Source of the DNA: Brevibacillus borstelensis
GTDB taxonomy: Bacteria; Bacillota; Bacilli; Brevibacillales; Brevibacillaceae
Length of the DNA stretch: 64,000 nt
NCBI RefSeq assembly: GCF_003710865.1
Contig: NZ_RHHO01000012.1
Coordinates: forward strand, 124,001-188,000
Direction of reading: 5' to 3'
Of this stretch, positions 35,531 through 45,460 are shown piece by piece. Position 1 is the first letter of the stretch, and each line of letters opens with the position of its first letter. Both the position numbers and the translations under genes were made by a program. The notes beneath the pieces are model-generated. The model saw only the letters and a program-made list of their open reading frames with translations, was not told where the DNA came from and searched no databases.

Positions 35531-36253
35531 CTACTCGACCGCCACAATCGCATCCAGCGCGATCCGGGCCTCGGCTTCGATGGCTTTCCGGGTAAAGTCT
35601 GTGTGCGGGTCGTACGTCTCCAGCAGGTTGGCGTCAGCGTACCCGTCGATCGCCAGGATCGAGCCGGCCTTCATGCCGCGCAGCGAAGAGATGACAAACA
35701 GCGCGGTGTTCTCCATTTCGACGGCTAGCACGCCCGCCTTTTGATAGAGCTTGTGCGGGAAATCCACCACGCCGCTGTAAAACACATCAAGCGTCAGCGT
35801 GATGCCTTCGGCGACATGAAGACCGGTATTTTGCTTTTCTGCGGCTGTGACCAGGGCGTCTACCACACGACGATTGGCTACCGCAGGAAAGCCGGGAGGA
35901 ACGAGCTGACTGGTCAGTCCGTCCTGGCGTACGGCTGCCGAGCTGATCACCAGACTGCCCGGCTCGACCTCCTTTTGATAAGAGCCGGCGGTGCCGACGC
36001 GGATGATCGTTTTCACCCCGCCCTTGGCCAGCTCCTCAAAGCAGACCGCCGCTCCCGGCGAGCCTACGCCGTGGCTGACGACCGCTACTTCTGTTCCGTT
36101 CCACTTCCCTTTGTAGCTGTGGTACTCGCGGTTTTCCGCGATCAGAGTGCTCTCTTCCAGCAGCTCGGCGATGCGGGCAGCCCGCTTCGGGTCTCCGCAC
36201 ACAATCGCTCGCTTTGGCAGTTGCTCCGGATCAATTTTCAGATTGGGCAGCAT
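35531..36253 (-). CDS. nucleoside phosphorylase (PNP/UDP family; MTA phosphorylase possible)
   Basis: The 240-aa protein has the family motifs IVCGDPKRAARIAELL (phosphate binding), REYHSYKGKWNGTEVAVVSH, VKTIIRVGTAGSYQ and VEMENTALF for ribose contacts. Its overall order resembles hexameric purine-nucleoside phosphorylases, including 5'-methylthioadenosine phosphorylases. It would split a nucleoside imported by the adjacent ABC transporter. An S-box upstream of the operon makes methylthioadenosine an attractive substrate, but specificity cannot be read by eye. ATG 36253 overlaps the sulfite-oxidase-like stop region and has GGAG 10 nt upstream; the TTG at 36262 is too close. Confidence 0.85.
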   Translation of the reverse strand: MLPNLKIDPEQLPKRAIVCGDPKRAARIAELLEESTLIAENREYHSYKGKWNGTEVAVVSHGVGSPGAAVCFEELAKGGVKTIIRVGTAGSYQKEVEPGSLVISSAAVRQDGLTSQLVPPGFPAVANRRVVDALVTAAEKQNTGLHVAEGITLTLDVFYSGVVDFPHKLYQKAGVLAVEMENTALFVISSLRGMKAGSILAIDGYADANLLETYDPHTDFTRKAIEAEARIALDAIVAVE

Positions 36254-36254
36254 C

Positions 36255-36917
36255 TCAATCAAACTCCTTTTTCTCCCACTCGTCTTCCGGGATCGGCAGC
36301 GCTTCGCCGGAGAACCGCTCTTCGCGGAACGGGTCTCCGTTCAGATGAAAGCCGTTCTGCTCCCAAAAGCCAGGCTTGTTTTCGTTGGTAAATTCAATGC
36401 CCCTCAGCCATTTCACGCTTTTCCAAAAATAGAGGTGAGGCACGATCATTCGCAGCGGCCATCCGTGCTTTTCCGTCAGCGGTTCCCCGTCGAAGGAATG
36501 GGCCAGCAGAACGTCATCCCGGTCCAGATCGGACAGAGCCAAATTGGCCGTATACCCGTGGTCGCCGTGCAGCATGACGTAATCGCTCTTCGGCACGATG
36601 CCCGCTGCTTTTAGAAAGTCGCGGAACCGGACTCCTTCAAAGCGGTTGTCAAACCGGGACCACCGGGTCACGCAATGAATGTCGCACGTCAGTACACTCT
36701 GCGGCATGGCCCGGATTTCCTCGTAGCCAAGCGTCACTTCCCGCTCCACTTCTCCAAACACCCGAAGCGTCCATGTTTGCAAATCGTAGACCGGGACCTC
36801 TCCCTCGTGCAGGATCGGAAATCTCTCCGTCAGCACCTGGCCCGGCGGCAGCCTTTTTGCCAGAGCAGGGTCTACAGCCGGCACCTTCATCCGTTTGATA
36901 CGATCAGCCTTGTTCAT
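36255..36917 (-). CDS. sulfite-oxidase-like molybdopterin oxidoreductase
   Basis: The 220-aa single-domain protein has the molybdenum-ligating Cys82 in CDIHCVTRWSRFD and the cofactor-contact segments LHGDHGYTANL and HGWPLRMIVPHLYFWKSVKW. It lacks the dimerisation and haem domains of animal sulfite oxidase and has no signal peptide, so it is probably cytoplasmic. Substrate and electron acceptor are unknown. It lies between the transporter and the phosphorylase in the S-box operon. The start follows AAAGGGGAG. Confidence 0.88.
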   Translation of the reverse strand: MNKADRIKRMKVPAVDPALAKRLPPGQVLTERFPILHEGEVPVYDLQTWTLRVFGEVEREVTLGYEEIRAMPQSVLTCDIHCVTRWSRFDNRFEGVRFRDFLKAAGIVPKSDYVMLHGDHGYTANLALSDLDRDDVLLAHSFDGEPLTEKHGWPLRMIVPHLYFWKSVKWLRGIEFTNENKPGFWEQNGFHLNGDPFREERFSGEALPIPEDEWEKKEFD

Positions 36918-36975
36918 CCGAGCCTCTCCCCTTTATGTCGTAAATGAAAATGTTCATACTCCGCTTTATTATCAG

Positions 36976-37893
36976 CTATCGCGTGCTTTGCTGGCTGGAG
37001 CCGGCTGACGAAGCGCCCTTGTCCTTTAAAAAGAACATCGCCGCGATCGTCAGCACATACGGCAGCATGGCGGTAAACTGCGTCGGCAGCGAAAAGCCTT
37101 GCAGACGAATGCTCAGCGCGTCCATCAAGCCAAACAGGAAGCTGGACGCGAGGATGCCGAGCGGATGGGCTTGCCCCAGCATCATCGCCACCAGTGCGAT
37201 AAAGCCGCGTCCGGCTGTCATGCCTTCCGTAAACATCGTCACCTGGCCGAGCGATAGCTGGGCTCCGGCCATCCCGCACAGCACGCCGCACATGACGATC
37301 GCCAGCACCTGCAGGCGAGTCGCTTTCAACCCAAGGCTGCGGGCCGCAGTCGCGTTCATGCCGACAGCCAGCGCGCGAAAGCCGGTAACGGTCCTGGTAA
37401 AGAAAAAATGCAGCAGAACTGCGGCCAAAAAGGCGAAGTACACGAGCGGCGAATGCCCGGAAATGATGTCTCCCAGCACTGGAATGTCTTTGATTAGCGG
37501 GATTTGCCACTGCGGCAGTCCGGCCATGTCCTTGTCGTAAAACGCGCCCTTTACGTCAAAAACGGCACGCAGGGCAAACGTGGTCAGCCCCAGCCCGAGA
37601 AAGTTGATCGCGACGCCGACGACGATCTCATTGGCCCGTAGACCGATCGTCATGTAGGCAAACAGCAGCGAGAACAGAACGGTTACGAGAGCTGCAAACA
37701 GCAGCGCCAGCAGCAGGCTCCCGGTAAAGTGATTGCCGACGATGGCGGAAAAGGCGCCAACCAGGATCAACCCCTCCAGACCGACGTTGAAAATGCCGAC
37801 GCGCGAACAGAGCGCACCGCCCAGGGCTGCGAGCAAAATAGGCGTCACCATGCGGATGGTGGAACTGACGAGGGACCAATCAAACAGCTCCAT
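36976..37893 (-). CDS. ABC transporter permease (NupQ-like)
   Basis: The 305-aa membrane protein has eight to ten hydrophobic segments and belongs to the BPD_transp_2 family (GLEGLILVGAFSAI, AVGMNATAARSLGLKATRLQ). It is the second permease of the nucleoside-type transporter and overlaps the first permease by 14 nt. Confidence 0.88.
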   Translation of the reverse strand: MELFDWSLVSSTIRMVTPILLAALGGALCSRVGIFNVGLEGLILVGAFSAIVGNHFTGSLLLALLFAALVTVLFSLLFAYMTIGLRANEIVVGVAINFLGLGLTTFALRAVFDVKGAFYDKDMAGLPQWQIPLIKDIPVLGDIISGHSPLVYFAFLAAVLLHFFFTRTVTGFRALAVGMNATAARSLGLKATRLQVLAIVMCGVLCGMAGAQLSLGQVTMFTEGMTAGRGFIALVAMMLGQAHPLGILASSFLFGLMDALSIRLQGFSLPTQFTAMLPYVLTIAAMFFLKDKGASSAGSSQQSTR

Positions 37894-38950
37894 GAGATTC
37901 CCTCCTCTTGTTGTTGCGATTTTTCCACCAGTCGTAACTGAATTTAGCTGATATAAACAAAATTAAAACAGCTTGAATCACACTGGCCAGTTCAAGCGGC
38001 ACATCCGTATTCCGCTCCACTCCCATGGCACCTGTCTGCAGAGCCGCGAGCAGCAAGGAAGTAAACACAACGCCAATCGGGTGAGAGTTGGCCAGCAGGG
38101 TCGCCATCAGCCCGGTCCAGGCGAAGTTCGGAAGCGTCAGGGCGCCTTCCACATACCGATAATGCGAGCCCAATACCTCGACAGTCCCGGCCAATCCGGC
38201 CAGTCCGCCGCTGAAAAACATGCCGGTCAGCATCACCCGAACTCTGTTCACTCCGCCATAGCGGGAAAAGAACGGGTTTTGCCCGAGCATTTTCACTTCG
38301 TACCCGAACGGAGTATAGCGAATGACGAAAAAGATCAGAAGAGCAGCAGCCAAGGCAAACAAAAAGCCTGCATGGACGCTCATCCCGGCGAACAGCTTTG
38401 GCAGCCAGACGCTTTTTTCCAGCATCGGGGTCTGGGCCATGGCAGCGGACCCGGTTTTGTCCTGGAACGGCTCGCTGACGAGATACCCTGCGAACAAAAC
38501 GGCGACATAATTGAGCAGCAGCGAGGAAATCAGCAATTGAATCCGAAAGCGCGCCTCCAAATACCCGGCAAAAAGCGACCACAACCCTCCGGCAAGCACG
38601 CCCGTTACCAGAGCGGCCACCATTTTGACGAAGCCGGGCGCGGGCAGATAAAGGGCCACCAACGTCGCACTGATCGCTCCCGTTACCATCTGTCCCTCGG
38701 CCCCCAGATTGAATACCCCGGCGCGAAAAGCGAGCGACAGTCCCAGTCCGATCAGCATGATCGGCGTGGCCCGGGCCAGCGTGGAGGTCAGGAAGTAGAA
38801 GCTGCCAAAGGCTCCCTTCCACATCTCTTGATACGTACCGATAATCGATTCGCCCACGGCGGCAATGACCAGCGCACCTGTCAACAGGCCGATGATCACT
38901 GCCAGCAGCGGCTGAACCAATGACTTACATAGCTGCTTGACTGCTGCCAT
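37880..38950 (-). CDS. ABC transporter permease (NupP-like)
   Basis: The 356-aa membrane protein of the BPD_transp_2 family has typical segments FRAGVFNLGAEGQMVTGAIS and PFFSRYGGVNRVRVMLTGMF. It overlaps the ATPase gene by 26 nt, so the three membrane and ATPase genes are translationally coupled. Confidence 0.88.
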   Translation of the reverse strand: MAAVKQLCKSLVQPLLAVIIGLLTGALVIAAVGESIIGTYQEMWKGAFGSFYFLTSTLARATPIMLIGLGLSLAFRAGVFNLGAEGQMVTGAISATLVALYLPAPGFVKMVAALVTGVLAGGLWSLFAGYLEARFRIQLLISSLLLNYVAVLFAGYLVSEPFQDKTGSAAMAQTPMLEKSVWLPKLFAGMSVHAGFLFALAAALLIFFVIRYTPFGYEVKMLGQNPFFSRYGGVNRVRVMLTGMFFSGGLAGLAGTVEVLGSHYRYVEGALTLPNFAWTGLMATLLANSHPIGVVFTSLLLAALQTGAMGVERNTDVPLELASVIQAVLILFISAKFSYDWWKNRNNKRRESHGAV

Positions 38951-40454
38951 ACACGCTTCCTCCCGCCATCAATACGCTGATTTTCTCCTCTGTCGCTTCC
39001 GAGCGTGTCAGCTCCCCGGCGATCCTCCCTTTGTACATCACCAAAATCCGGTCGGACAGCGCCAGTATTTCTGTCAATTCAGACGAGACGAGCAAAATGC
39101 CGTCTCCATTGTTCCGCTTTTCCAGCAGAGCCTGATGGATGTATTCCATCGCGCCGATGTCAACGCCGCGAGTAGGCTCGGCCGCGATCAACAGTGGTGT
39201 ATTCTGTCCCAGCTCGCGGGCGACAATCAGCTTTTGCAAATTGCCCCCGGAGAGGTTGCCTGCCTGCTCTTTCAAATGAAGAGAGCCTGTCTTGATCGCA
39301 AACCGCTCGACCCACTCTTCCACGACACGGCGGAATTTGCTGCGCAAAACGACACCGCGGCGCATGTACTCCGGCTTGCGCTGATAGCCCATCAGCGCGT
39401 TTTCCTCGACGCTTTCCCGCTTTGCTGTCCCCCACAGGTAGCGGTCTTCGGGAATGTGGGCCAATCCTGCCTCGCGAATCGCTGCCACCGACTGGCCAGT
39501 CACATCCTTTTCTCCGAGATAGACTTTCCCTTCCGAAACAGCCCGCAGGCCGGTCAATGCCTCCAAAAGCTCGGATTGCCCGTTGCCGGAAACCCCGGCG
39601 ATCCCGACGATCTCCCCGTGGTGTACGGAAAACGTCACGTCGTCTACGAGCGTTTGTTTTTCCCGGACATTCAAGCCCTGCACCCGCAAAAGCGGCTTTC
39701 CTTCCAGGCGGACCCGGTCACTGAGCTGCTGAAGCTCGCGGCCTACCATCATACGGGCGAGGTCGTCCGCATTGGTTTCGCTTCGGGAAACGGTTCCGGT
39801 CACGCGCCCCCCGCGCAGGACAGTGACCCGGTCTGCCACCTCCATGACCTCCTGGAGCTTGTGGGTAATCAAAATGACGCTTTTGCCGCTTTCGGCCAAA
39901 TGGCGGATCGTCTGCAGCAGCTCCTTTACCTCCAGCGGCGTGAGCACCGCAGTCGGCTCGTCCAGCACGATAATATCTGCACCCTGGTAGAGCACCTTCA
40001 GGATTTCTACCCGCTGCTGCTCCCCTACGGAGCAGCTGGATACCTTGGCGTTCTCGTTGATCGGTATCCGGTATCGCTCACTGAGCGAGCGGACTGCACT
40101 CGCCGCTTCTTTTCGCTGAAACAGCCCTTTGCGCTGCGGTTCGTAGCCGATCACGATATTTTCCGCAACGGTAAAGTCGGGAAACAGCATGAAGTGCTGG
40201 TGAACCATGCCAATCCCGTGGCGGATCGCATCCTCCGGGCCGCGAAAGACGACGGGCTTGCCATTTACTGCGATCTCTCCGGCAGTGGGCTGCTCCATAC
40301 CGTACAGCATGCGCATCAGCGTGGTTTTGCCCGCTCCGTTCTCGCCGACGATCGCATGGACCTCCCCCTCTTTCAACGTAAACGAAACGTTGTCATTGGC
40401 GGTAAAATCGCCGTAGCGCTTGGTCATGCCTCGCATTTCCAGTCGGTTCTCCAC
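38925..40454 (-). CDS. ABC transporter ATPase, duplicated (NupO-like)
   Basis: The 509-aa protein contains two ABC domains. The first has Walker [10 protein letters not shown] near residue 38 and signature [15 protein letters not shown]. The second has a degenerate Walker A (GVSGNGQSE near 290) and signature [13 protein letters not shown]. This asymmetry is normal for the sugar/nucleoside tandem ATPases such as NupO/YufO. It follows the binding-protein gene by 84 nt. Confidence 0.9.
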   Translation of the reverse strand: MENRLEMRGMTKRYGDFTANDNVSFTLKEGEVHAIVGENGAGKTTLMRMLYGMEQPTAGEIAVNGKPVVFRGPEDAIRHGIGMVHQHFMLFPDFTVAENIVIGYEPQRKGLFQRKEAASAVRSLSERYRIPINENAKVSSCSVGEQQRVEILKVLYQGADIIVLDEPTAVLTPLEVKELLQTIRHLAESGKSVILITHKLQEVMEVADRVTVLRGGRVTGTVSRSETNADDLARMMVGRELQQLSDRVRLEGKPLLRVQGLNVREKQTLVDDVTFSVHHGEIVGIAGVSGNGQSELLEALTGLRAVSEGKVYLGEKDVTGQSVAAIREAGLAHIPEDRYLWGTAKRESVEENALMGYQRKPEYMRRGVVLRSKFRRVVEEWVERFAIKTGSLHLKEQAGNLSGGNLQKLIVARELGQNTPLLIAAEPTRGVDIGAMEYIHQALLEKRNNGDGILLVSSELTEILALSDRILVMYKGRIAGELTRSEATEEKISVLMAGGSVYGSSQAAM

Positions 40455-40538
40455 CTTTTTCCCCTCCCTCTTTTGTCTTCCCGGTAGAGCAGGAAACCGA
40501 CTACGCTCATGTAGCCGGTTTCCGAATCAGCGCTCTCG

Positions 40539-41570
40539 CTATTGTTTCAGCGGGTCTGTCACGGTTCTCGTCCCCGCGACGATCTCATCCTTGATCGCCT
40601 TTACCTTGCTGACGACTTCTTCTCCAATGAACGGGTTCAACGGAGTCGGGCTGTCATGCGTAACATAGGTCACGCCGACGCCGTTCTCCTTCAGTCCGTA
40701 GGCGACGACACCCGGCTTCAAGCTGCCGTCCACAAATGCCTTCACCGTTTCATACACAGCGGAGTCCGTTCCTTTCAACTGGGACAGGACGATATGCTCA
40801 GGGTCGATGCTGGTCCGGTCAACGTCTTGTCCGGAGGTGTAGAAGCCTTTTTCCTTGGCTGCTTCAAACACGCCAAGATCTCCTACAGCCGCTGCGCCGT
40901 AAATAAAGTCCGCTCCTTTGGAAGCCTGCAGCAGCGCCAGCTCCTTCGCTTTTGCCGGGTCGCTGAAGCTGCCGACGTAGTTGATCTGCACTTCCGCGTT
41001 CGGGTTGGTCGCCTTGAGCCCTTCCTGAAAACCGACTGTCCATTTTTTCAGGATCGGAATGTCCATTGCTGCGACGATCCCTACCTTGTTGCTTTTGGTT
41101 GCCAAACCGGCAGCCGCTCCGACCAGGTATGCAGCCTCTTGCTCGCGGAACATCACGCTGCGGACGTTGGGCAAATCAACTTGCGTATCGATGATGGCGA
41201 AGGTGCGGTCAGGATTTTCTGTCGCTACCTTTTTCAGCGCATCCTCGGCTTCAAAGGAAGACGTGATGATCAAATCGTATTGCTCGGCCACTGCCACGCG
41301 GATATTTTCCTCGATAGCCCCGTGGTCTGTGGATTCAATCGTCTTGACATCCACCCCGAATTCCTGGGCGGCTTTCTTCGCTCCATCGTCCATCTGCTGG
41401 AAGAACGGGTTAACCCCGATTTTCTCGGGCAGCACCAGCGCGATCCGCTTTTTCGCTGTTTCTTGTCCGCCTGTCTGGGCTTGTCCCTTGTCTTCGGGGG
41501 CGCTGCTGTTTGTCGAGCATCCGGCTGCCAGTACAGCGAATGTCGTTAAAGCCAGAAGCAATTTTTTCAT
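40539..41570 (-). CDS. BMP-family substrate-binding lipoprotein (NupN-like)
   Basis: The 343-aa lipoprotein has a signal and lipobox (VLAAGCS), a Gln/Gly-rich linker and a PnrA/BMP-type binding domain (IALVLPEKIGVNPFFQQMDD, AAYLVGAAAGLA, DFIYGAAAVGDLG). Known members bind purine nucleosides. It is the first gene after a SAM-I riboswitch, an unusual setting that suggests a sulfur-containing nucleoside such as methylthioadenosine; that is inference. The ATG follows GGAGAGAGG. Confidence 0.88.
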   Translation of the reverse strand: MKKLLLALTTFAVLAAGCSTNSSAPEDKGQAQTGGQETAKKRIALVLPEKIGVNPFFQQMDDGAKKAAQEFGVDVKTIESTDHGAIEENIRVAVAEQYDLIITSSFEAEDALKKVATENPDRTFAIIDTQVDLPNVRSVMFREQEAAYLVGAAAGLATKSNKVGIVAAMDIPILKKWTVGFQEGLKATNPNAEVQINYVGSFSDPAKAKELALLQASKGADFIYGAAAVGDLGVFEAAKEKGFYTSGQDVDRTSIDPEHIVLSQLKGTDSAVYETVKAFVDGSLKPGVVAYGLKENGVGVTYVTHDSPTPLNPFIGEEVVSKVKAIKDEIVAGTRTVTDPLKQ

Positions 41571-41580
41571 GATGTCCTCT

Positions 41581-41712
41581 CTCCTATCTATATCCCGAAC
41601 GATAATATTCGTTTTTATAACAAAATATCGTTGGTTTATGGCGTGTATTAAAAATCAATTTGAATAAAATACGAATATTATTATATTTAATTAAATTAAC
41701 GTTCGTCAATAA
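41581..41712. repeat. AT-rich leader with long inverted repeat
   Basis: Between the S-box terminator and the binding-protein gene lies an AT-rich stretch. CGAACGATAATATTCGT near 41597 is matched by ACGAATATTATTAT and, further out, CGTTCG near 41698. AAAGGAGG followed by TTATTG at its 5' end could start a 41-codon peptide, but the gap is only 3 nt. Confidence 0.4.
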
Positions 41713-41727
41713 CCTCCTTTGTACAAA

Positions 41728-41756
41728 GAAAAAACTCTTCCCGGAGGAAGAGTTTT
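41728..41756 (-). terminator. S-box expression-platform terminator
   Basis: AACTCTTCC and GGAAGAGTT pair with a 4-6-nt loop and are followed by TTTTC on the minus strand. The P1 3' strand GAGGAAGAG can pair with CTCTTCCTC of the terminator, giving the expected antiterminator alternative. Confidence 0.88.
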
Positions 41757-41777
41757 GCGGTATATCGCCAACCTCTT

Positions 41778-41890
41778 CCTCATCTCTCAAAATCCAAATG
41801 GATTTTGTAGGAATTGGCACCTTTCTGTGCACGTGTGCACAGTGGTTGCCGGGCTTCATCGGGCCAGTCCCTCCGCCGCTCTTGATAAGG
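41778..41890 (-). ncRNA. SAM-I (S-box) riboswitch aptamer
   Basis: The minus-strand sequence has the S-box hallmarks in order: CTTATCAAGAG, GGCGGAGGGACTGGCCC, GATGAAGCCCGGCAACC, a variable P3 hairpin (CTGTGCACACGTGCACAG), AAGGTGCCAATTCCTACA, and a closing GATGAGG that pairs with CCTTATC to form P1. With the adjacent terminator it should switch off the downstream operon when SAM is abundant. Confidence 0.95.
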
Positions 41891-41922
41891 TAAGGTGAAA
41901 CTATTTAATTGATATTGAATTC

Positions 41923-41950
41923 ATTCTAGCAGATCAATTGAAAAATGCAA
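41923..41950 (-). promoter_or_regulatory. predicted promoter of the S-box operon
   Basis: TTGCAT (rc of 41945-41950) and TAGAAT (rc of 41923-41928) are 16 nt apart, just upstream of the aptamer. Confidence 0.5.
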
Positions 41951-41980
41951 TTCTTTTTTCTGCAATTTCAAACATTACGA

Positions 41981-43453
41981 TTATCGCTGAAATGATTGCT
42001 GCAGCTTTGTCGACAAGGCGTTCAGCTCGCCGAGCTCCTCGGTAATCTCCCGCACCTTTTGATGCTGGTTCTCCGCCGTCGCAAACAATTCCTCCAGGTT
42101 GGCAACAGACTCCTCGGTGACCGCTGTAATCGTAGACATCTCGGCCGCCACTTCCCCGGAGCGCATTTTCACGCGATCCATGCTCGTCCGCACATGCTCT
42201 ACGGCCTCGAGGAACGCTTCCATGCCTGCACGAACCGTCTCGATAGACGCCACTGTCTCTACCGCCAGCTCCTGCCCCTTTGCTACCGACACTTCGCCCG
42301 TGCTCATATGCTTCACCGCATTTTCACTTTCTTGATGCAGCGACTGCAAAATTCCGGCGATCTCCTGCGTGGCCGTCGCGCTTTGCTCGGCCAGCTTGCG
42401 CACCTCGTCCGCCACGACGGCGAAGCCCCGGCCGTGCTCACCCGCACGAGCCGATTCGATCGCGGCATTGAGCGCGAGCAGGTTCGTCTGTGTCGCGATC
42501 TGGTTGATCGTCTGGACGATTTCCTCGACCTTGTTGGCTTGCTTGTTCAGCTCGCGGATCGTCGAAGACGCCACATTGACCGCCTGAACGATTTGCTCCA
42601 TTTGCTCGGAAAGCTCGCTCATCATGCTGATGCTTCCTGCCAAGCGGCGGCTGTTCTGATCCGCTTCCGCCTTCATGACGGCCGCTTGCTCGTTGACAGT
42701 CACAATTTCCTGGTCGATCGACTGCACTTCTTCCTCGATTTTGACAGTGGAATTGGCTTGGGATTCCATTCCGGTCGCCACTTCCTTGAAGGCGACCATC
42801 ATCTCGTCCGTGTTGCGCCTTGTCGTCTCGGCATGCTCATGGACATGCACGGATGTGCGCTCCACCTGCTCTGTTACCATCTTGATATTCCGCAGCAACT
42901 CTTCCAGGCGCTGCTCTTTGTTTTCGGCTTCCCGTCTCGCGCTGTCCGCTTTTGCAAGCGACGCTTGTCCAGCCAGACAGAGATAGGTGAGCCCCGCGAT
43001 CATCAGCACGAAAGCGACAATGCGAAGCAGCAAATTGACTTCCGAAAAATGGCCGTCAAACAACTGGTAAGAACCGGTGTAAAATCCGATTAATGTCGCC
43101 GCAACCTGCATCGCCCCCGCCGATACAATCAGCTTCCAGTCCAGATAGGCTGCCAAAAAGCCCAGGACGATGAACGCGAGAAACGAGATTTCCTGAAACG
43201 GTGTATAGTGGTCAAATGCAATCGAGTAATAGAGAAGACCAATTCCGACCAGATACCGGATCAAGTAGCTGTCCTTGCGAATGAAGTACAACGGAGAAAC
43301 GATCAGTGTTGCCAGCAAGCCTGCGGAGGTGACCTTCCAGAAGTTCACATCCATCTGATACGCGATCCAGCCTGCAACCCAGAGATGATTCCATAAAATA
43401 AAGATCATAAAGCCTTCTTTGTTCGTCAAGGTGTTGCGGACCAACTGAAACAT
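41981..43453 (-). CDS. methyl-accepting chemotaxis protein with membrane-embedded sensor
   Basis: The 490-aa receptor begins with about six closely spaced TM helices (residues 15-180) instead of an extracellular ligand domain. A coiled-coil signalling domain follows, with the intact tip [20 protein letters not shown]; no obvious HAMP is seen. Such multi-helix receptors usually sense membrane or energy-linked signals. ATG 43453 follows GAGGGGG; the longer upstream frame is not supported. TATAAT lies at rc of 43500-43505. It stands alone. Confidence 0.88.
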   Translation of the reverse strand: MFQLVRNTLTNKEGFMIFILWNHLWVAGWIAYQMDVNFWKVTSAGLLATLIVSPLYFIRKDSYLIRYLVGIGLLYYSIAFDHYTPFQEISFLAFIVLGFLAAYLDWKLIVSAGAMQVAATLIGFYTGSYQLFDGHFSEVNLLLRIVAFVLMIAGLTYLCLAGQASLAKADSARREAENKEQRLEELLRNIKMVTEQVERTSVHVHEHAETTRRNTDEMMVAFKEVATGMESQANSTVKIEEEVQSIDQEIVTVNEQAAVMKAEADQNSRRLAGSISMMSELSEQMEQIVQAVNVASSTIRELNKQANKVEEIVQTINQIATQTNLLALNAAIESARAGEHGRGFAVVADEVRKLAEQSATATQEIAGILQSLHQESENAVKHMSTGEVSVAKGQELAVETVASIETVRAGMEAFLEAVEHVRTSMDRVKMRSGEVAAEMSTITAVTEESVANLEELFATAENQHQKVREITEELGELNALSTKLQQSFQR

Positions 43454-43676
43454 ATGTACCCCCTCTTGCCTGTCGTACTTGCGAAATGCTCTTGATGCCA
43501 TTATAGACTGAGAAAAGTCCCAGCGACTACGAATAATGTAAGAATGTGTGAAAAAAGTTCCATCATTCGACTGGTTCTGAAGATGCACAACTGGTCGTTT
43601 TCGGCCTCGCATGCTGGCCAAACAATCTGCTGTCGAATTTCGTACCCATGCCCGCCACTCCCCTATATGCAATGCA

Positions 43677-43726
43677 AAAGCAGGTGCCCCGCTGTCTGCT
43701 TGAGACTTTGGAGCACCTGCTTTTTC
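43677..43726. terminator. terminator of the guanine-riboswitch-controlled flavoprotein gene
   Basis: AAAAGCAGGTGC and GCACCTGCTTTT form a 12-bp stem with a longer loop, and T runs exist on both strands. It lies 17 nt past the stop at 43743. Confidence 0.75.
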
Positions 43727-43742
43727 CGATTTATAGACTATG

Positions 43743-45191
43743 CTACTGCAACGATTTTTTGATGATATTACGGGCGATCCATACGCCTGCAGCCCCGGCC
43801 TGTGCCAGTCCGCGCGTAATGCCCGCACCGTCGCCGCCGCAGTACAGCCCTTTGATTTCCGTCTCGAACTCCTCGGTCAGCTTTGGACGGGCAGAGTAAA
43901 ATTTGGCCTCTACGCCATAGAACAGTGTGTGCTCGGAAGCGATTCCCGGTGTCACCTTGTCCAGCGCCTCGACCATTTCGATCAAGCTTTTCATCGTATT
44001 GTACGGCAGAACCAGGCCCAAATCGCCGGGAACGGCTTCCTTGAGCGTCGGCTCCAAAAACCCTTCGCGGATGCGGGACTCGGTAGAGCGGCGTCCGCGC
44101 AAAATGTCTCCGTATTTCTGGACGATGACGCCGCCATTGGAAAGATCGTTGGCGCGTTTGCAAATTTCGCGAGCGTATTCGTTCGGCTTGTCAAACGGCT
44201 CGGTAAATTTGTGCGAAACGAGCAGAGCAAAGTTTGTATTCTGGGAGCCCAGCGCAGGGTCCTTGTAAGAGTGGCCGTTTGCCGCCATGACGCCGCTGTG
44301 GTTTTCCACGACGACGTGACCGGACGGGTTGCTGCAGAAGGTGCGCACCCTCGTCCCGACCGATGTGTTGAAGATGAATTTTCCTTCGTACAGATGCTCA
44401 TTGATCTCGCGCATCACCACGTCGGACGTCTCGACCCGCACGCCTACGTCTACCTGGTTGTTGTACATTTTCAGACGGCGCTTTTTCAAAATCCCCGTCA
44501 GCCAGGCGGAACCGTCACGGCCGGGCCCGATCATCACGTTGTCGCTCAAATATTCCTCGCCGTTTTTCAGCACCACGCCTCGAACGCGGTGACCGTCCGC
44601 TTCCTTGACCGTCAGGATATCTTCGACCTCGGTCTTGAACATCATGTCGATGCGCGTTTTCAAGTATTCATAAATCGACTTGAGAATCTCCAGGTTTTGC
44701 TCCGTGCCCAGGTGGCGCACCTCAGCTCTCAGGAGCTTCAGCCCTGCTGCATATCCGCGCTGCTCGATGCTTTTGATCGTTTCGGTCGTCGGATCGGTAA
44801 TTGCTGTCGTCGCACCGTGCTCCAGGTTGATGGAGTCGACGTATTTAATCAGATCCAGCACCTGGGATGGAGCCAAATAATCGGTCATCCAGCCGCCGAA
44901 TTCGGTGGTAATGTTGAATTTCCCGTCGCTGTACGCGCCGGCTCCGCCAAATCCGGCTGTGATCGAACAGGCCGGCAGACAGCCTGCGAAATCCTTCTTT
45001 CCTGCCGGGGGCGGGCAAAGCTTGATTTTCTCCTCCAAAATCGGGCAGCGGCGCGAGTAAATGTCATGGCCTTTATCAATCAACAGGACTTTTGCCTTCG
45101 GCGCTTTCAGTGTCAATTCATAGGCAGCGAAGATTCCTGCCGGTCCGGCACCTACCACAATCACGTCATATTTGTTGTTCATATTACTCAT
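43743..45191 (-). CDS. NAD(P)/FAD-dependent dehydrogenase of unknown substrate
   Basis: The 482-aa flavoprotein starts with [18 protein letters not shown], the FAD-binding Rossmann motif. A segment [20 protein letters not shown] with [20 protein letters not shown] follows, and the C-terminal [20 protein letters not shown] closes the FAD site. It belongs to the large uncharacterised FAD-dehydrogenase family related to geranylgeranyl-reductase-like and HI0933-like proteins. Control by a guanine riboswitch and nearby PurBox-like sites suggests a link to purine or folate-type metabolism. Two near starts exist; ATG 45191 has the better gap (8 nt) to AGGAGG than ATG 45197. Confidence 0.85.
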   Translation of the reverse strand: MSNMNNKYDVIVVGAGPAGIFAAYELTLKAPKAKVLLIDKGHDIYSRRCPILEEKIKLCPPPAGKKDFAGCLPACSITAGFGGAGAYSDGKFNITTEFGGWMTDYLAPSQVLDLIKYVDSINLEHGATTAITDPTTETIKSIEQRGYAAGLKLLRAEVRHLGTEQNLEILKSIYEYLKTRIDMMFKTEVEDILTVKEADGHRVRGVVLKNGEEYLSDNVMIGPGRDGSAWLTGILKKRRLKMYNNQVDVGVRVETSDVVMREINEHLYEGKFIFNTSVGTRVRTFCSNPSGHVVVENHSGVMAANGHSYKDPALGSQNTNFALLVSHKFTEPFDKPNEYAREICKRANDLSNGGVIVQKYGDILRGRRSTESRIREGFLEPTLKEAVPGDLGLVLPYNTMKSLIEMVEALDKVTPGIASEHTLFYGVEAKFYSARPKLTEEFETEIKGLYCGGDGAGITRGLAQAGAAGVWIARNIIKKSLQ

Positions 45192-45211
45192 GTTCATATC
45201 CTCCTCGCAAT

Positions 45212-45255
45212 AAAAAAACCCAACAAGCGAACGGGTATAGCGATACACCCATTCG
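45212..45255 (-). terminator. guanine riboswitch terminator
   Basis: CGAATGGGTGTA and TATACCCGTTCG form a 12-bp stem with a four-base loop. A T run (rc of 45212-45218) follows after about 9 nt. The 5' strand overlaps the P1 3' strand of the aptamer, as expected for a switch. Confidence 0.7.
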
Positions 45256-45316
45256 TAGTTAGGAATTTACGGTTCCTTGTAGAGACCCTCAAACCTTATT
45301 TCTGAGGATATACGAA
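45252..45316 (-). ncRNA. guanine-class purine riboswitch aptamer
   Basis: P1 is TTCGTA with TACGAA. P2 is CCTCAGA with TTTGAGG and loop AATAAGG. P3 is AAGGAA with TTCCT and loop CCGTAAA, which is identical to the xpt loop. The three-way junction carries TAT, GTCTCTAC and AACTACG. The discriminating position before TACG is C, indicating guanine/hypoxanthine rather than adenine. Confidence 0.92.
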
Positions 45317-45356
45317 TCTGTCGGATTTTTCGTTTTTGAAACTCGCAACAATTTGC

Positions 45357-45385
45357 ATGATAACGCAGATAATGAATTATGTCAA
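45357..45385 (-). promoter_or_regulatory. sigma-A promoter of the riboswitch transcript
   Basis: TTGACA (rc of 45380-45385) and TATCAT (rc of 45357-45362) are 17 nt apart, about 40 nt upstream of the aptamer. Confidence 0.75.
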
Positions 45386-45460
45386 TCAATTGGATAATTT
45401 TTATTCGCCTTTTTATTGGTTTGGGCGTAAAACCATCGAAAGATCAGTCGTCTGACAACC

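Noticed and set aside
38937..40487. 516-codon plus-strand frame opposite the tandem ABC ATPase
   Set aside because: Antisense shadow; the minus-strand frame has both Walker A and signature motifs.
41584..41859. Minus-strand frame of 91 codons across the S-box
   Set aside because: It overlaps the aptamer and terminator, whose RNA structure explains the sequence; only the distal 41 codons could be a leader peptide.
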